Source: an uncultured Prevotellaceae bacterium (GTDB lineage Bacteria > Bacteroidota > Bacteroidia > Bacteroidales > Bacteroidaceae). From it: a DNA stretch of 64,000 nt. Positions 8,801 to 16,638 of the stretch are shown piece after piece. The translations under genes and the position numbers were made by a program. Below the pieces are notes generated by a model, which saw only the letters and a program-made list of their open reading frames with translations, made no database searches and was not told where the DNA came from. The stretch spans positions 1-64,000 of the forward strand of contig CADCEQ010000018.1 of NCBI GenBank assembly GCA_902800435.1, read 5' to 3'. Positions within the stretch are counted from its first letter, which is position 1. The number at the start of each line of letters is the position of its first letter.

Positions 8801-10416
8801 GTGTGAACAGTTATAGTTATGACAGCAAATTGCGACTCTCCTCTGTGTCAGGCAATGGAAAAACTGTCAGCTTCGGCTATGACGGCTTCAACCGCATCAC
8901 CAGCACTAGCAGTAGCGAGCATAACAACAGTTATTCGTATGACGAGAACGGCAACTGTACCAGCATCAATGGTACAACGTACACTTACGATGGTCTTAAC
9001 CGCCTTACATCGGTTACATTCGGTGGCAAGACGATTACCTATACGTATCGCAAGGACAGCAAGCTTTTAAAGGTGACCTATCCCAACGGCATGACTACGG
9101 ATTACGGCTATGATGCCGTCGGGCGACTGACCAGTAAGACTACCAAGCTGAATGGCTCGGTATTGGCCAGCTACAGCTTTACGCTTGATAAATTTGGCAA
9201 CATCATCAAGCAGACCCCCAAAGAGCCTTATGATGGTATCAGTCTAACCAACGAGGATGTAAGCTATACTTATAATGAGGGTAACCGCATTACAATGGCT
9301 GGTGACATCACCTTTGAGTTCGATGCCAATGGTAACACCACGAAGCGTGGTAGCGAGACATATAGTTGGGACAAACAGGACCGTCTGACAAAGGCTGGCT
9401 CTACAACCATCAAATATGACCCGTTAGGACTGATTGCCTCATACGATGACATTAACTTCACTACTAGTCCAATTGGCATTGGCATTGTGCTGTCTGATTC
9501 AAAGAGTGGAGCTGAGTATATCTACGGCAAGGGCCTGGAAGCAAGAGTCATCAATGGCAAGGCGAGCTACTATGTGACAGATGTTCGCGGTTCTGTCGTG
9601 GCTATTGTCGACGAGAGTGGCAACATCACCCACAAATACCAGTACGATGATTACGGAAAGGTGACACAGAAGCAAGAGGCCGACTACAATCCGTTCCAGT
9701 ATGTCGGCAAGTATGGCGTGATGTATCTCACAGATCATCAGTACTATATGCGTGCCCGCCACTACGACCCCACCATCGGCCGCTTCCTTAGCGAAGACCC
9801 CATTTGGAGTACAAACCTTTATCCGTATGCGGATAACAATCCGATTATGGGGATTGATCCGAAGGGGAAATATGGAAATATTCTACTTGAAGGTGCAGGA
9901 GAAACATTAGGAAATACGGCATTGGAAAGTATAGATACAGAACTTCTTGAATGGTGGATAGAATTACAATCTTACATCGTGCAAAATGGCACACAAGGAG
10001 AGTTAGCTGAATTAGCAAATGCAATTAAACAAACCGGTGGAGGTTCGACTTTGAACGTTGTTGTTCCAATTGGGACAATTATCGGATTCTATAATTACTG
10101 TAGAACCGGAGATGCAAAACATATAGAATTTGGTGCAGCAAGTGATGCTGTTTCGCTTGCAATAAAGAAAATAGTAGCAAGCGGAGGTGGCTCCACGTTA
10201 GGAGCTATAGGATGCGGCGTAGGTATGGCAGTCGGATTTGCTCTTCTTGCTCAAGATGGATACAAAGCTTTTGTAAATGCAAGAGAAGCTACAAGCGTTG
10301 TGGACTTCTTTAATAGGCAAAATGAAAACGGCGGATTGATTTACAAAACAAGTCAAAAAATTGGTGATGGCCTTGAAAGTTTCTGGGATTGGTCTTTAGG
10401 CTGGCTTATAGATTAA
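5887..10416 (+). CDS. Large RHS/YD-repeat protein with LRR and SLH-like N-terminal domains
   Basis: 1509 aa. The start is the ATG at 5887 (MIRKFYLIFFTLLPLIANG, a signal peptide); an upstream in-frame codon lies inside the promoter. Domains: BspA-type LRR_5 repeats ~20-175; an SLH-like segment ~178-310 (FPDCPEGEVRNAAIYLYNKG, VTRSEIAK); a transition domain from ~397; YD repeats ~600-1210 (TYDEMNNLTSITD, YSYDTKGNLIG, SYDNLGRVTS); and the RHS core ending (DVRGSVVAIVD at ~1230, RARHYDPTIGRFLSEDP at ~1287-1303, NNPIMGIDPKGK at ~1317-1328). In RHS proteins the sequence beyond this core is a variable, often toxic, tip. Here the ~180-residue tail (1329-1509) is Gly- and Ala-rich, with a hydrophobic stretch (STLGAIGCGVGMAVGFALLA), and is not a toxin family I recognise. 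No small immunity-type gene follows. The gene is AT-richer than the flanks, which fits horizontal transfer. Confidence 0.9.
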   Translation: MIRKFYLIFFTLLPLIANGSVKIGDINYDLDEINKTAVVRGVGDDYSQSVDIPESIYYGGTNYRVTSIREYAFIGCFYIPSITIPNTIIDIGKNAFTYCTKLTTFTIPSSVKHIGSAAFYGGNLTSLYCLAETPPTVDDNNFGFTASNVTLYVPSGHKSSYQSIEPWKSFKEIAEYVLFPDCPEGEVRNAAIYLYNKGIVQGENGLLLADREVTRSEIAKTSFYGLYFGPSKVPADLSVNKFPSVYADLQDKSTYYYQSAKALLYLEYGDGVTPFDRNRIAFKPSDQIARIDVLKELLETFNIKPDVENSNNPFPNDENVLVLATSSPTKMGYLRAAAKPEYGIVTTANSTFRPYAKCTRGEAFLMLARIMQKIEAGVISNPNPQESDYFQPLNTTLKTISLGAGLPMGNFQHYTKTSFALSGVVPLVFSHAYNSYNTTLPEVFFGENGSREAYMPLGDGWSHNFHTFITSVDDHVVVHWGGGNIEVYELNGSEWKPMSMGVYDKLTDSNNSFVIKTKSQMSYYFGTKKSGVAYLSKITDRNGNTLTIEYAKGENDMPRISSVSDGNRSLSFSYLPGTNLLSSIKDPLNRTISFSYKLNKKTNRYQLSSFTDAKGQTTNYLYGDDSMVSTSKLLTKIQLPKGNYIENEYDANRRLNKSVSGVNGVPTTTTSVSVAADYGNTISTSSSVTVDRGSQTSTYGYTFNNNNVITHMEGNGGQMYVNGTYGNDKHPQLPTQLQSNRTTVNNVEYDKNGNVTSLTVTGDGTLTTTMTYDEMNNLTSITDPKGNKTTYSYDTKGNLIGVSAPEGVTSSISVNTKGLPTEITNAMDIKTQFEYNTYGNLTKTILPALSLSSSAAYDKASRMTSSTDALGRTTYYEFDNNDLLTSTTDPMNHKTRFGYDKNDNLTSITNAKDGVTTMSYDNATDWLTSVSFAGSTKEYSYNNDGTLKTFTKPDGTALTYSYDNLGRVTSDGVNSYSYDSKLRLSSVSGNGKTVSFGYDGFNRITSTSSSEHNNSYSYDENGNCTSINGTTYTYDGLNRLTSVTFGGKTITYTYRKDSKLLKVTYPNGMTTDYGYDAVGRLTSKTTKLNGSVLASYSFTLDKFGNIIKQTPKEPYDGISLTNEDVSYTYNEGNRITMAGDITFEFDANGNTTKRGSETYSWDKQDRLTKAGSTTIKYDPLGLIASYDDINFTTSPIGIGIVLSDSKSGAEYIYGKGLEARVINGKASYYVTDVRGSVVAIVDESGNITHKYQYDDYGKVTQKQEADYNPFQYVGKYGVMYLTDHQYYMRARHYDPTIGRFLSEDPIWSTNLYPYADNNPIMGIDPKGKYGNILLEGAGETLGNTALESIDTELLEWWIELQSYIVQNGTQGELAELANAIKQTGGGSTLNVVVPIGTIIGFYNYCRTGDAKHIEFGAASDAVSLAIKKIVASGGGSTLGAIGCGVGMAVGFALLAQDGYKAFVNAREATSVVDFFNRQNENGGLIYKTSQKIGDGLESFWDWSLGWLID

Positions 10417-10454
10417 TTAGGCTCTATGTTATAACTTAACTTACGCAATATAAT

Positions 10455-12368
10455 ATGAAACAGAGATTAATATATACAATAGCGCTATTGTTTGCAACGA
10501 TGCAGACATATGCCCAGACCTACACCTACGACTCAAACAACCGTTTGACGAAGTTGGAATATGATAATGGTACAACAATCACCTATACCTTCGATGCCTT
10601 GGGTAATAGGACGGGTAAGAAAATAACAGGAGGCAGTACCCCCGTTGACCCTGATGCAGTCGCATACGCATGGTTATCAAGCGACGGCAAGACCCTCACT
10701 TTCTGCTATGACAACAAAAGGGAAGAGAGAAATGGGGAAACATATGATTTGAATGGGTTGTACAATCCAGAATGGAATCCAGATCCATGGAATACACCTT
10801 GTGACGTCACTTCTGTTGTGTTTGAACCTTCGTTCGCACAGGCTAGACCTACAAGTACATTCTCTTGGTTCTGTAATTGTGAAAAACTCACAGAAATAAT
10901 AGGACTTGAAAATCTAAATACCTCCAAAGTAACCTGTATGTATAGCATGTTCCGTGACTGTAAACTGCTGAAAGAATTGAATGTTAGTCATTTTGACACA
11001 TCGAATGTTACTATGCTTTGGGCCATGTTTGACGGTTGTTCCAATCTTGAAAGTCTTGATGTGAGTAATTTCGATACCTCCAAGGTGACCGATATGACGT
11101 TGTTGTTTTCTTTTTGTAAAAATTTGAAAAATCTCAAATTGGGTCATTTTGACACATCCAATGTGACTAATATGTATATGATGTTTATATATTGTAGTAA
11201 TTTAACCAGTCTTGATGTGAGTAGTTTTAATACTTCAAAAGTAACAGACATGCAATATATGTTTGATGGATGTAGTGGTTTGACTAGTCTTGACGTTAGC
11301 AATTTCGATATGACTAAAGCGCAGTATTCCACAAGTATGTTTAGCGGATGCAGTGGTTTGAAGTCTTTGTCTGTTTCTCCTACGATGAACAACATCAAAG
11401 ATGATGCGTGCTATGGCATTGGAACTACTGCTTCCCGTTGTTTTTTATATGCCCCTAATGATTTCGACTTTGGTATTGATGCCTCTGGGAGTAGTTTTGA
11501 ATGGAAACAGGGTTTTTTTAAATCTGCCACCTATATTCCTGGTGACGTAAATAAGGACGGCAATAGGAACAAACAGGATGTTGAATACCTTGTAAATGCA
11601 ATCCTCAACAACCAGCACCCCACAAAGGGTACAGACCTAAACAATGATGGAAAACTAAACGTTGCAGACATCACTCTACTCGTTGAAGCCATACTGGATG
11701 GTAATTGGCCTATCGTGAACAACGGGCACGAATACGTGGATCTCGGCTTGCCAAGTGGCACGCTTTGGGCTACCTGTAATGTGGGAGCATCCAAACCAGA
11801 AGAAGTTGGCTGCTACTATGCATGGGGTGAGACAAAGACAAAAGATAACTATAGCCAGAGTACTTATAATTATTGGAATAGCCAATACAACACCGGTGAT
11901 GACCTCGGAGATGATATCCGTGGCACAGAATACGATGTGGCACATATCGAGTGGGGAGGTGACTGGCAGATGCCATCTCTAGTTCAGATTAAGGAGTTAC
12001 TTGACAATTGTTTATATGAGGTAACCACCGTCAATGGAGTAAAAGGGATGAAGTTTGTCGGATCTAATGCAAAGAGTATTTTCTTTCCGTTTGCAGGTTT
12101 CCGACAAGGGACAGAACTCTATAGTCAAGGTTCTTTAGGAGTATATAGAACGGGGATTCCGAGTTCCAACTTGGGAACACTGACATATTACTTATATGTA
12201 GACTCCGGGGGTGCCCACTGGGATAAGTATGCAGAAAACCGGTTCTATCGTTACAATGGTATGACTGTCCGCCCTGCCATTTCATCTTCTGAAGATGACT
12301 CTGGAACTTCGCCTGAAGGTCAACACGGTGGTCCCGGAGCAGATGGAGAACCAATTGATAATCCGTAG
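10455..12368 (+). CDS. BspA-type LRR / dockerin / FISUMP mosaic protein with an orphan YD repeat
   Basis: 637 aa. After the signal peptide (MKQRLIYTIALLFATMQTYAQ) comes a single YD repeat, TYTYDSNNRLTKLEYDNGTT then YTFDALGNRTGKK. DUF285-type LRRs follow at ~150-300 (units such as FDTSKVTDM...MF..C..L..LDVSN). Next is a dockerin-like pair of calcium loops at ~358-412 (GDVNKDGNRNKQDVEYLVNA and TDLNNDGKLNVADITLLVEA). Last is a Fib_succ_major (FISUMP)-like domain (YVDLGLPSGTLWATCNVGAS, YYAWGE). It lies 38 bp behind the RHS gene, is similarly AT-rich and is probably co-transcribed. The YD repeat suggests descent by recombination with an RHS gene. Role: a secreted, probably surface-bound adhesin-like protein. 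The function of dockerin domains outside cellulosomes is unclear. Confidence 0.85.
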   Translation: MKQRLIYTIALLFATMQTYAQTYTYDSNNRLTKLEYDNGTTITYTFDALGNRTGKKITGGSTPVDPDAVAYAWLSSDGKTLTFCYDNKREERNGETYDLNGLYNPEWNPDPWNTPCDVTSVVFEPSFAQARPTSTFSWFCNCEKLTEIIGLENLNTSKVTCMYSMFRDCKLLKELNVSHFDTSNVTMLWAMFDGCSNLESLDVSNFDTSKVTDMTLLFSFCKNLKNLKLGHFDTSNVTNMYMMFIYCSNLTSLDVSSFNTSKVTDMQYMFDGCSGLTSLDVSNFDMTKAQYSTSMFSGCSGLKSLSVSPTMNNIKDDACYGIGTTASRCFLYAPNDFDFGIDASGSSFEWKQGFFKSATYIPGDVNKDGNRNKQDVEYLVNAILNNQHPTKGTDLNNDGKLNVADITLLVEAILDGNWPIVNNGHEYVDLGLPSGTLWATCNVGASKPEEVGCYYAWGETKTKDNYSQSTYNYWNSQYNTGDDLGDDIRGTEYDVAHIEWGGDWQMPSLVQIKELLDNCLYEVTTVNGVKGMKFVGSNAKSIFFPFAGFRQGTELYSQGSLGVYRTGIPSSNLGTLTYYLYVDSGGAHWDKYAENRFYRYNGMTVRPAISSSEDDSGTSPEGQHGGPGADGEPIDNP

Positions 12369-12672
12369 GGTGAACCAGAAGCAGGTTATGATGGAGGTTG
12401 CATAGGTGGTGTCCATACGATAATAAAGATTACGCATCATCAACTTCTGGCAATTGGGAGCGGTGTAATGTGGATTATTAGAATCGTCACCCAGTGTCGC
12501 AGACACCACGTCCACGTCGAAACATTACAGCAAACGTCCTGCCACGATGAGCTCTAATAATAGAACGGAATGAGTGTTATACAGCAGGGTGGGGAGGCGA
12601 AACGAGGCTTCTCCGCCCTTTTTCATAATGATTTGTTTTTGAATCTTCGTAGCCCAAAAACACGAAGGATAA
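12369..12672. other. Spacer with a terminator, no gene seen
   Basis: No coding sequence supported. It contains the Rho-independent terminator at 12587-12623; otherwise nothing recognisable. Confidence 0.5.
12587..12623 (+). terminator. Rho-independent terminator behind the RHS/BspA genes
   Basis: Stem GGGTGGGGAGGC (12587-12598) pairs with GCTTCTCCGCCC (12607-12618), 12 bp including three G-U pairs, with an 8-nt loop, followed by TTTTT. Confidence 0.75.
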
Positions 12673-12704
12673 TTTGGGGGTGTCAAAAATATTGTGTAAT
12701 TTTG
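12673..12704 (+). promoter_or_regulatory. Promoter of the sorting-protein/SusD/FISUMP operon
   Basis: TTTG at 12673-12676 and TAATTTTG at 12697-12704, spacing 20. The first gene's ATG is 53 nt downstream. Confidence 0.8.
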
Positions 12705-12757
12705 CGCCCGTTTAGAAATTATCAACCAATGTATAGACAAATCATTTATTTGTGCTT

Positions 12758-13213
12758 ATGAGGAAATTGTTACTTTTTATGGCCATGCTGCTGGCTGTAA
12801 ACAGCAGTCAGGCAGCGGGTATTTTCAAAGTGAACGGTGAGGAAATCAAGAAGACGCCCACGCTTATCACTATGGACTATTCACGGGCAGGCTACATTCA
12901 GGTTCAGTTTAGTGATAGCTCTGTAGTCAGTTACAACATGAATCTTGTTGAGTTTTATCCCAATGAGGTGAATGCTATCCAGAACACCATGAAGGAAGGG
13001 ACTTTCTTTCATATCAAAGGACACGTTAGCGATGTCCTCCGTCTGGAAGGTGTCACTCCGGGAGCAGAGATTGGCATTTATGCAGCCAACGGAACCCAGA
13101 AGTATCTTGGCAAGGCTGATGGTAAGAATGCGTCTGTCGACGTGTCGCGTCTGAGCCGGGGCGTCTATCTCCTGCGTGTAGGTCGTCAGGCTGTAAAGTT
13201 TATCAAGGAATAA
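12758..13213 (+). CDS. Small secreted protein with T9SS-like C-terminal domain
   Basis: 151 aa starting MRKLLLFMAMLLAVNSSQAAG, a signal peptide. The ATG at 12758 is preferred over the GTG two codons upstream. Residues ~20-75 are beta-rich with an ITMDYS...IQVQFSDSSVVSYNM pattern that recurs loosely at the N-terminus of the next gene's product. The C-terminal ~65 residues (DVLRLEGVTPGAEIGIYAANG...VDVSRLSRGVYLLRVGRQAVKFIKE) match the layout of type A type-IX-secretion sorting domains, in which a short beta-sandwich ends in GVYLLRV...K. It is the first gene of an operon, 14 bp before the SusD-like gene. Specific function unknown. Confidence 0.75.
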   Translation: MRKLLLFMAMLLAVNSSQAAGIFKVNGEEIKKTPTLITMDYSRAGYIQVQFSDSSVVSYNMNLVEFYPNEVNAIQNTMKEGTFFHIKGHVSDVLRLEGVTPGAEIGIYAANGTQKYLGKADGKNASVDVSRLSRGVYLLRVGRQAVKFIKE

Positions 13214-13227
13214 GGAGAGGCACGATT

Positions 13228-16200
13228 ATGAAAAAACTGTTTATTGCATTGTTTGCCTTTGTTGCATTGAGTGTCAGTGCACAGGTTCCGCAGCAGGGAG
13301 ACACCCTGCGTATCACTACCACGTATGGCCAGCAGTATAATTATCTCTTTGGCAATGTGAAGAGTCTTGAATTCCTGGACAACTCGAAAGTGTTCATCAA
13401 CTTCTATGACAATTCGTTTGCCGGCTTCCCGTGGAGTGATGTGAAGTCTATACGTTTCCATAACCGTTACAGCAATCCCGACGTATTGTTGAAAGCTCAG
13501 GAATCGGGTGCCTACGAGGGACTGTATGCTGCTACATATAATCCTTTTGCCCTTTTGTATATGGTATCTTGTATCGCCAGTGACGAGATGCTGGCTGGCG
13601 GTGGCCTTCAAGACTATATGTTTCATGGAACCGACCTGCTGGTTCCTGGCAATTACCCCAAAGACGAAGTATGGAAAGTCTATTACAAAACCATTGCTGA
13701 TGTCAACAACGCGATTGTCCAACTCGACTTCATGCCTGCCGAAGTCAGGAAAAGCGACATTGACCACGCCCGTGGTGAAGCATTATTCCTGAGAGCGTTC
13801 TACTATTCGCAGCTGGCATCCATCTTTGGCCCCGTTCCCGTGGTCATCAATGGCACTTGGGAAGAGAAGATGTCTACAGCCACAGCCGAAGCAAACTGGG
13901 GACAGATACTGCTTGACCTGAAGAATGCCATCAGCCTGATGGAGGGTTATTCACCGACGCTGACCGTCGACGACAGCCGTGTGGGTAAGTATGCCGCCGA
14001 GGCGCTGCTGGCTCGCTCATTCCTGTTCTATACCGGGTTCTATCAAGGCGTTCATGATATTGCTGCCAACGATGCCATTGTTACGCTGCCCGACGGTTCA
14101 GTGCTGACAAAGAACGACGTGATAGCCTACATCAACGACTGTGTCATGAATTCCGGCTTCACCCTGGTGAAGGACTTCCGTAACCTGTGGCCTTACACCA
14201 ATCGTCTGACGGTCGAAGACTACAGCTATACCAAGGGACAGGGATTGAGATGGGTTGAGGACGACGGCGCCGTGAATCCGGAGGTTCTTTTTAAGATAAA
14301 GTACAACAAGAACGCCTCATGGAATTCAAACACGACTATTGGTTATGCCAACCGCGTCGCACTCTATATGGGCATGCGTCTTAACCAGGATTACAGTAGC
14401 ACCTTCCCCTTCGGTTATGGATATGGCGTAGGACCAGTCTCTTCTGCTTTCTATAGTGACTGGGCAGAGGCAGAGCCTAACGATATGCGCCGCGATGCCT
14501 CGATTCAGGATGTCAGCGAATGGCCGGACTACAGGATTGGGACACAGAAAGACGGAGTCCAAGCGACGCAGTATCACGAGAAGAAGAACTCGCCCGTCAC
14601 CTGTAAGCTGAGTGAATACAGTTATTCGCCAAACTTTGAATCTGTGATGTATGACTTTTACGGCGACCTCCAAATGGGCAATATTCACCCGCTCAACATT
14701 ATCCGCTTTGCCGATGTGCTGCTGATGCAGAGCGAGCTGACGGGTACTGTAGATGGTATCAATAAGGTACGCGAGCGTGCGGGACTTCCGGCACTGACGA
14801 CCTACAGCCTGGCTGCCCTGCAGAACGAGCGTCGCTGGGAGCTGGCCTTCGAAGGTGTGCGCTGGAACGACATGCGCCGCTGGGGTGACGACTATTGTAA
14901 GACGGCACTCGATAAGCAGATGGATTCAGAGATTTACAACGGGGGCATTAAGACCACCAATCCCCGGGGAATATCGGAGTACGACAACAATCCTACGACC
15001 TATTCCCAGCGTTATGACGCCAGTCACGGATTCTTTGCCGTGCCCACGATTATGGCGATGGAAGGCGGGGCTGCCATTGATGCCATGCAGGGTAGTTGGA
15101 CCTATCAGGACGATGAACTCATGCTTGACTGTATCGAGATTATCAACGACAAGGTCATAAGATATGATGGTGACAACCAGCAAGTGGCAGAGGGCACGCT
15201 GTCAATAACGAAGACCGACGATTACGCAAACCGTATCTGCAAAGTGACCTTCACAGACGGCTCGATGCTGCCTGTAAGCAAGAAGGGAGAGGACAATGAC
15301 GGCACATTGCAATACGACCTGACCAGTCTTGACGAAAACACGATGACCCTGACAAGCAGCAAGGGTACGCTGACACTGCGCCGTCCCGTCTATGAAGAGC
15401 AAATGCTGAGAGCCGTTGCTGGTGTGCAATGGACATGGGCCGTCTTTAATAGCCGTGACTATAATACAGGCAACTATGTTACGGTTGGTTCCTACGGCCT
15501 TACCGGATGGAATTCTAGCTTGACGCCCAACGGTGGTATTCCCGTTTCTTATGGTCGACACTATGAGAGTGTCACGGACGAGAACCTACAAGCCTATCTG
15601 AACAGTAAGGGGATCGATGTGACCAGCGGCGAGGCAGCCCCCTTTGCCTATATGACCATCAGCATGAAGGATAAGAAAATCAGAAAGTACACATCCGACG
15701 CCACCTTGATTAGTGAGAAAGCGTTTTCAGCAAAGTTGAACGGTGGAGAGATTACCATCACGACAGAACCTGATGCAACGCCGATTCCCTATCTGTACAA
15801 TGATACCAACCAGAAAGAAACGAGTTTTATCGTCAGGAGTAACCCTGTACAAGCCCAGTTTACCTCTGCCTATACGGGCGACCCTGGTCTTGTGCTTACC
15901 AGTGTGACTGAGGTAAACCGTACACAGACCTACTGGATGTTTGGCCGTCGTGGATTGACAAGCGAGGAGCTGGATTCGAAACTCACCATTACTCAGCAGG
16001 ATATGAATGGCAATGCCGATAGTAACGGCCGCTTCCTGAAGGTGTCACTTGATCTTCCGTATAACTATCTGCCCTTCCTCACCTGTGAATTCGAAGACGG
16101 GACAAAGGTTCCTGAATCCGAAACCGGCGTCTATCTGATAAAAGGTAAAAAGGGTGAGACGCTGACCAAGAAGCTGCATTTCCGCTTCATGAACTGTAAT

Positions 16201-16629
16201 CAGACGGAGGCCGTCGCAGACCGCGAAGTCACGGTCGTTGTAAATGACATCCAGAAGACCTGGATTTATGGCGAGAATCCCGAGTGGCAACCGCCGTTTA
16301 CCGTAAGTGCCTGGGATGCTGCAGCATTGCGTTTCAGCGGAAATGAAGGTAAGTATCTCCCTTACCTTCCTGATGAGTTCTATTTTGGGCACAAGACGCT
16401 TATCATCGACGTTTCGGAGGCCAGCGACGATTGCGTCGCCCGTGTGATGAACGGCTGGTGGAGTGCTGTCTATGAGGACAACATCCAGATTACTTCCGGC
16501 ATGAAATGGGAGGTCCAGATTACTGAAGATATGGCTAACGACTGTGCCAAGAGTGCTGGCGGTAAAGATCTTAACCTCTTGCTTACCAGTGGAAGCTGCA
16601 CCATCAGGTCTGTATATATTGAGGAATAG
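13228..16629 (+). CDS. Very long SusD/RagB-like protein without lipobox
   Basis: 1133 aa, about twice the usual SusD length. The signal peptide MKKLFIALFAFVALSVSAQ has no Cys, whereas SusD proteins are normally lipoproteins. Residues 20-75 form a beta-rich module like the start of the upstream small protein (LRITTTYGQQYNYLF...VKSLEF). The SusD core spans ~80-615 with its hallmarks ARGEALFLRAFYYSQLASIFGPVPVV, NIIRFADVLLMQSE and LQNERRWELAFEGVRWNDMRRWGD. From ~620 comes a lipocalin-like barrel (MQGSWTYQDDELMLDCIEII...TLTLRRP), then ~400 residues of further beta-rich sequence. No SusC transporter gene is adjacent or elsewhere in the window. Expected role: binding of a glycan or peptide at the cell surface, with an uncertain anchoring mode. 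It is followed after 9 bp by the FISUMP lipoprotein gene. Confidence 0.85.
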   Translation: MKKLFIALFAFVALSVSAQVPQQGDTLRITTTYGQQYNYLFGNVKSLEFLDNSKVFINFYDNSFAGFPWSDVKSIRFHNRYSNPDVLLKAQESGAYEGLYAATYNPFALLYMVSCIASDEMLAGGGLQDYMFHGTDLLVPGNYPKDEVWKVYYKTIADVNNAIVQLDFMPAEVRKSDIDHARGEALFLRAFYYSQLASIFGPVPVVINGTWEEKMSTATAEANWGQILLDLKNAISLMEGYSPTLTVDDSRVGKYAAEALLARSFLFYTGFYQGVHDIAANDAIVTLPDGSVLTKNDVIAYINDCVMNSGFTLVKDFRNLWPYTNRLTVEDYSYTKGQGLRWVEDDGAVNPEVLFKIKYNKNASWNSNTTIGYANRVALYMGMRLNQDYSSTFPFGYGYGVGPVSSAFYSDWAEAEPNDMRRDASIQDVSEWPDYRIGTQKDGVQATQYHEKKNSPVTCKLSEYSYSPNFESVMYDFYGDLQMGNIHPLNIIRFADVLLMQSELTGTVDGINKVRERAGLPALTTYSLAALQNERRWELAFEGVRWNDMRRWGDDYCKTALDKQMDSEIYNGGIKTTNPRGISEYDNNPTTYSQRYDASHGFFAVPTIMAMEGGAAIDAMQGSWTYQDDELMLDCIEIINDKVIRYDGDNQQVAEGTLSITKTDDYANRICKVTFTDGSMLPVSKKGEDNDGTLQYDLTSLDENTMTLTSSKGTLTLRRPVYEEQMLRAVAGVQWTWAVFNSRDYNTGNYVTVGSYGLTGWNSSLTPNGGIPVSYGRHYESVTDENLQAYLNSKGIDVTSGEAAPFAYMTISMKDKKIRKYTSDATLISEKAFSAKLNGGEITITTEPDATPIPYLYNDTNQKETSFIVRSNPVQAQFTSAYTGDPGLVLTSVTEVNRTQTYWMFGRRGLTSEELDSKLTITQQDMNGNADSNGRFLKVSLDLPYNYLPFLTCEFEDGTKVPESETGVYLIKGKKGETLTKKLHFRFMNCNQTEAVADREVTVVVNDIQKTWIYGENPEWQPPFTVSAWDAAALRFSGNEGKYLPYLPDEFYFGHKTLIIDVSEASDDCVARVMNGWWSAVYEDNIQITSGMKWEVQITEDMANDCAKSAGGKDLNLLLTSGSCTIRSVYIEE

Positions 16630-16638
16630 TTATTAGTA

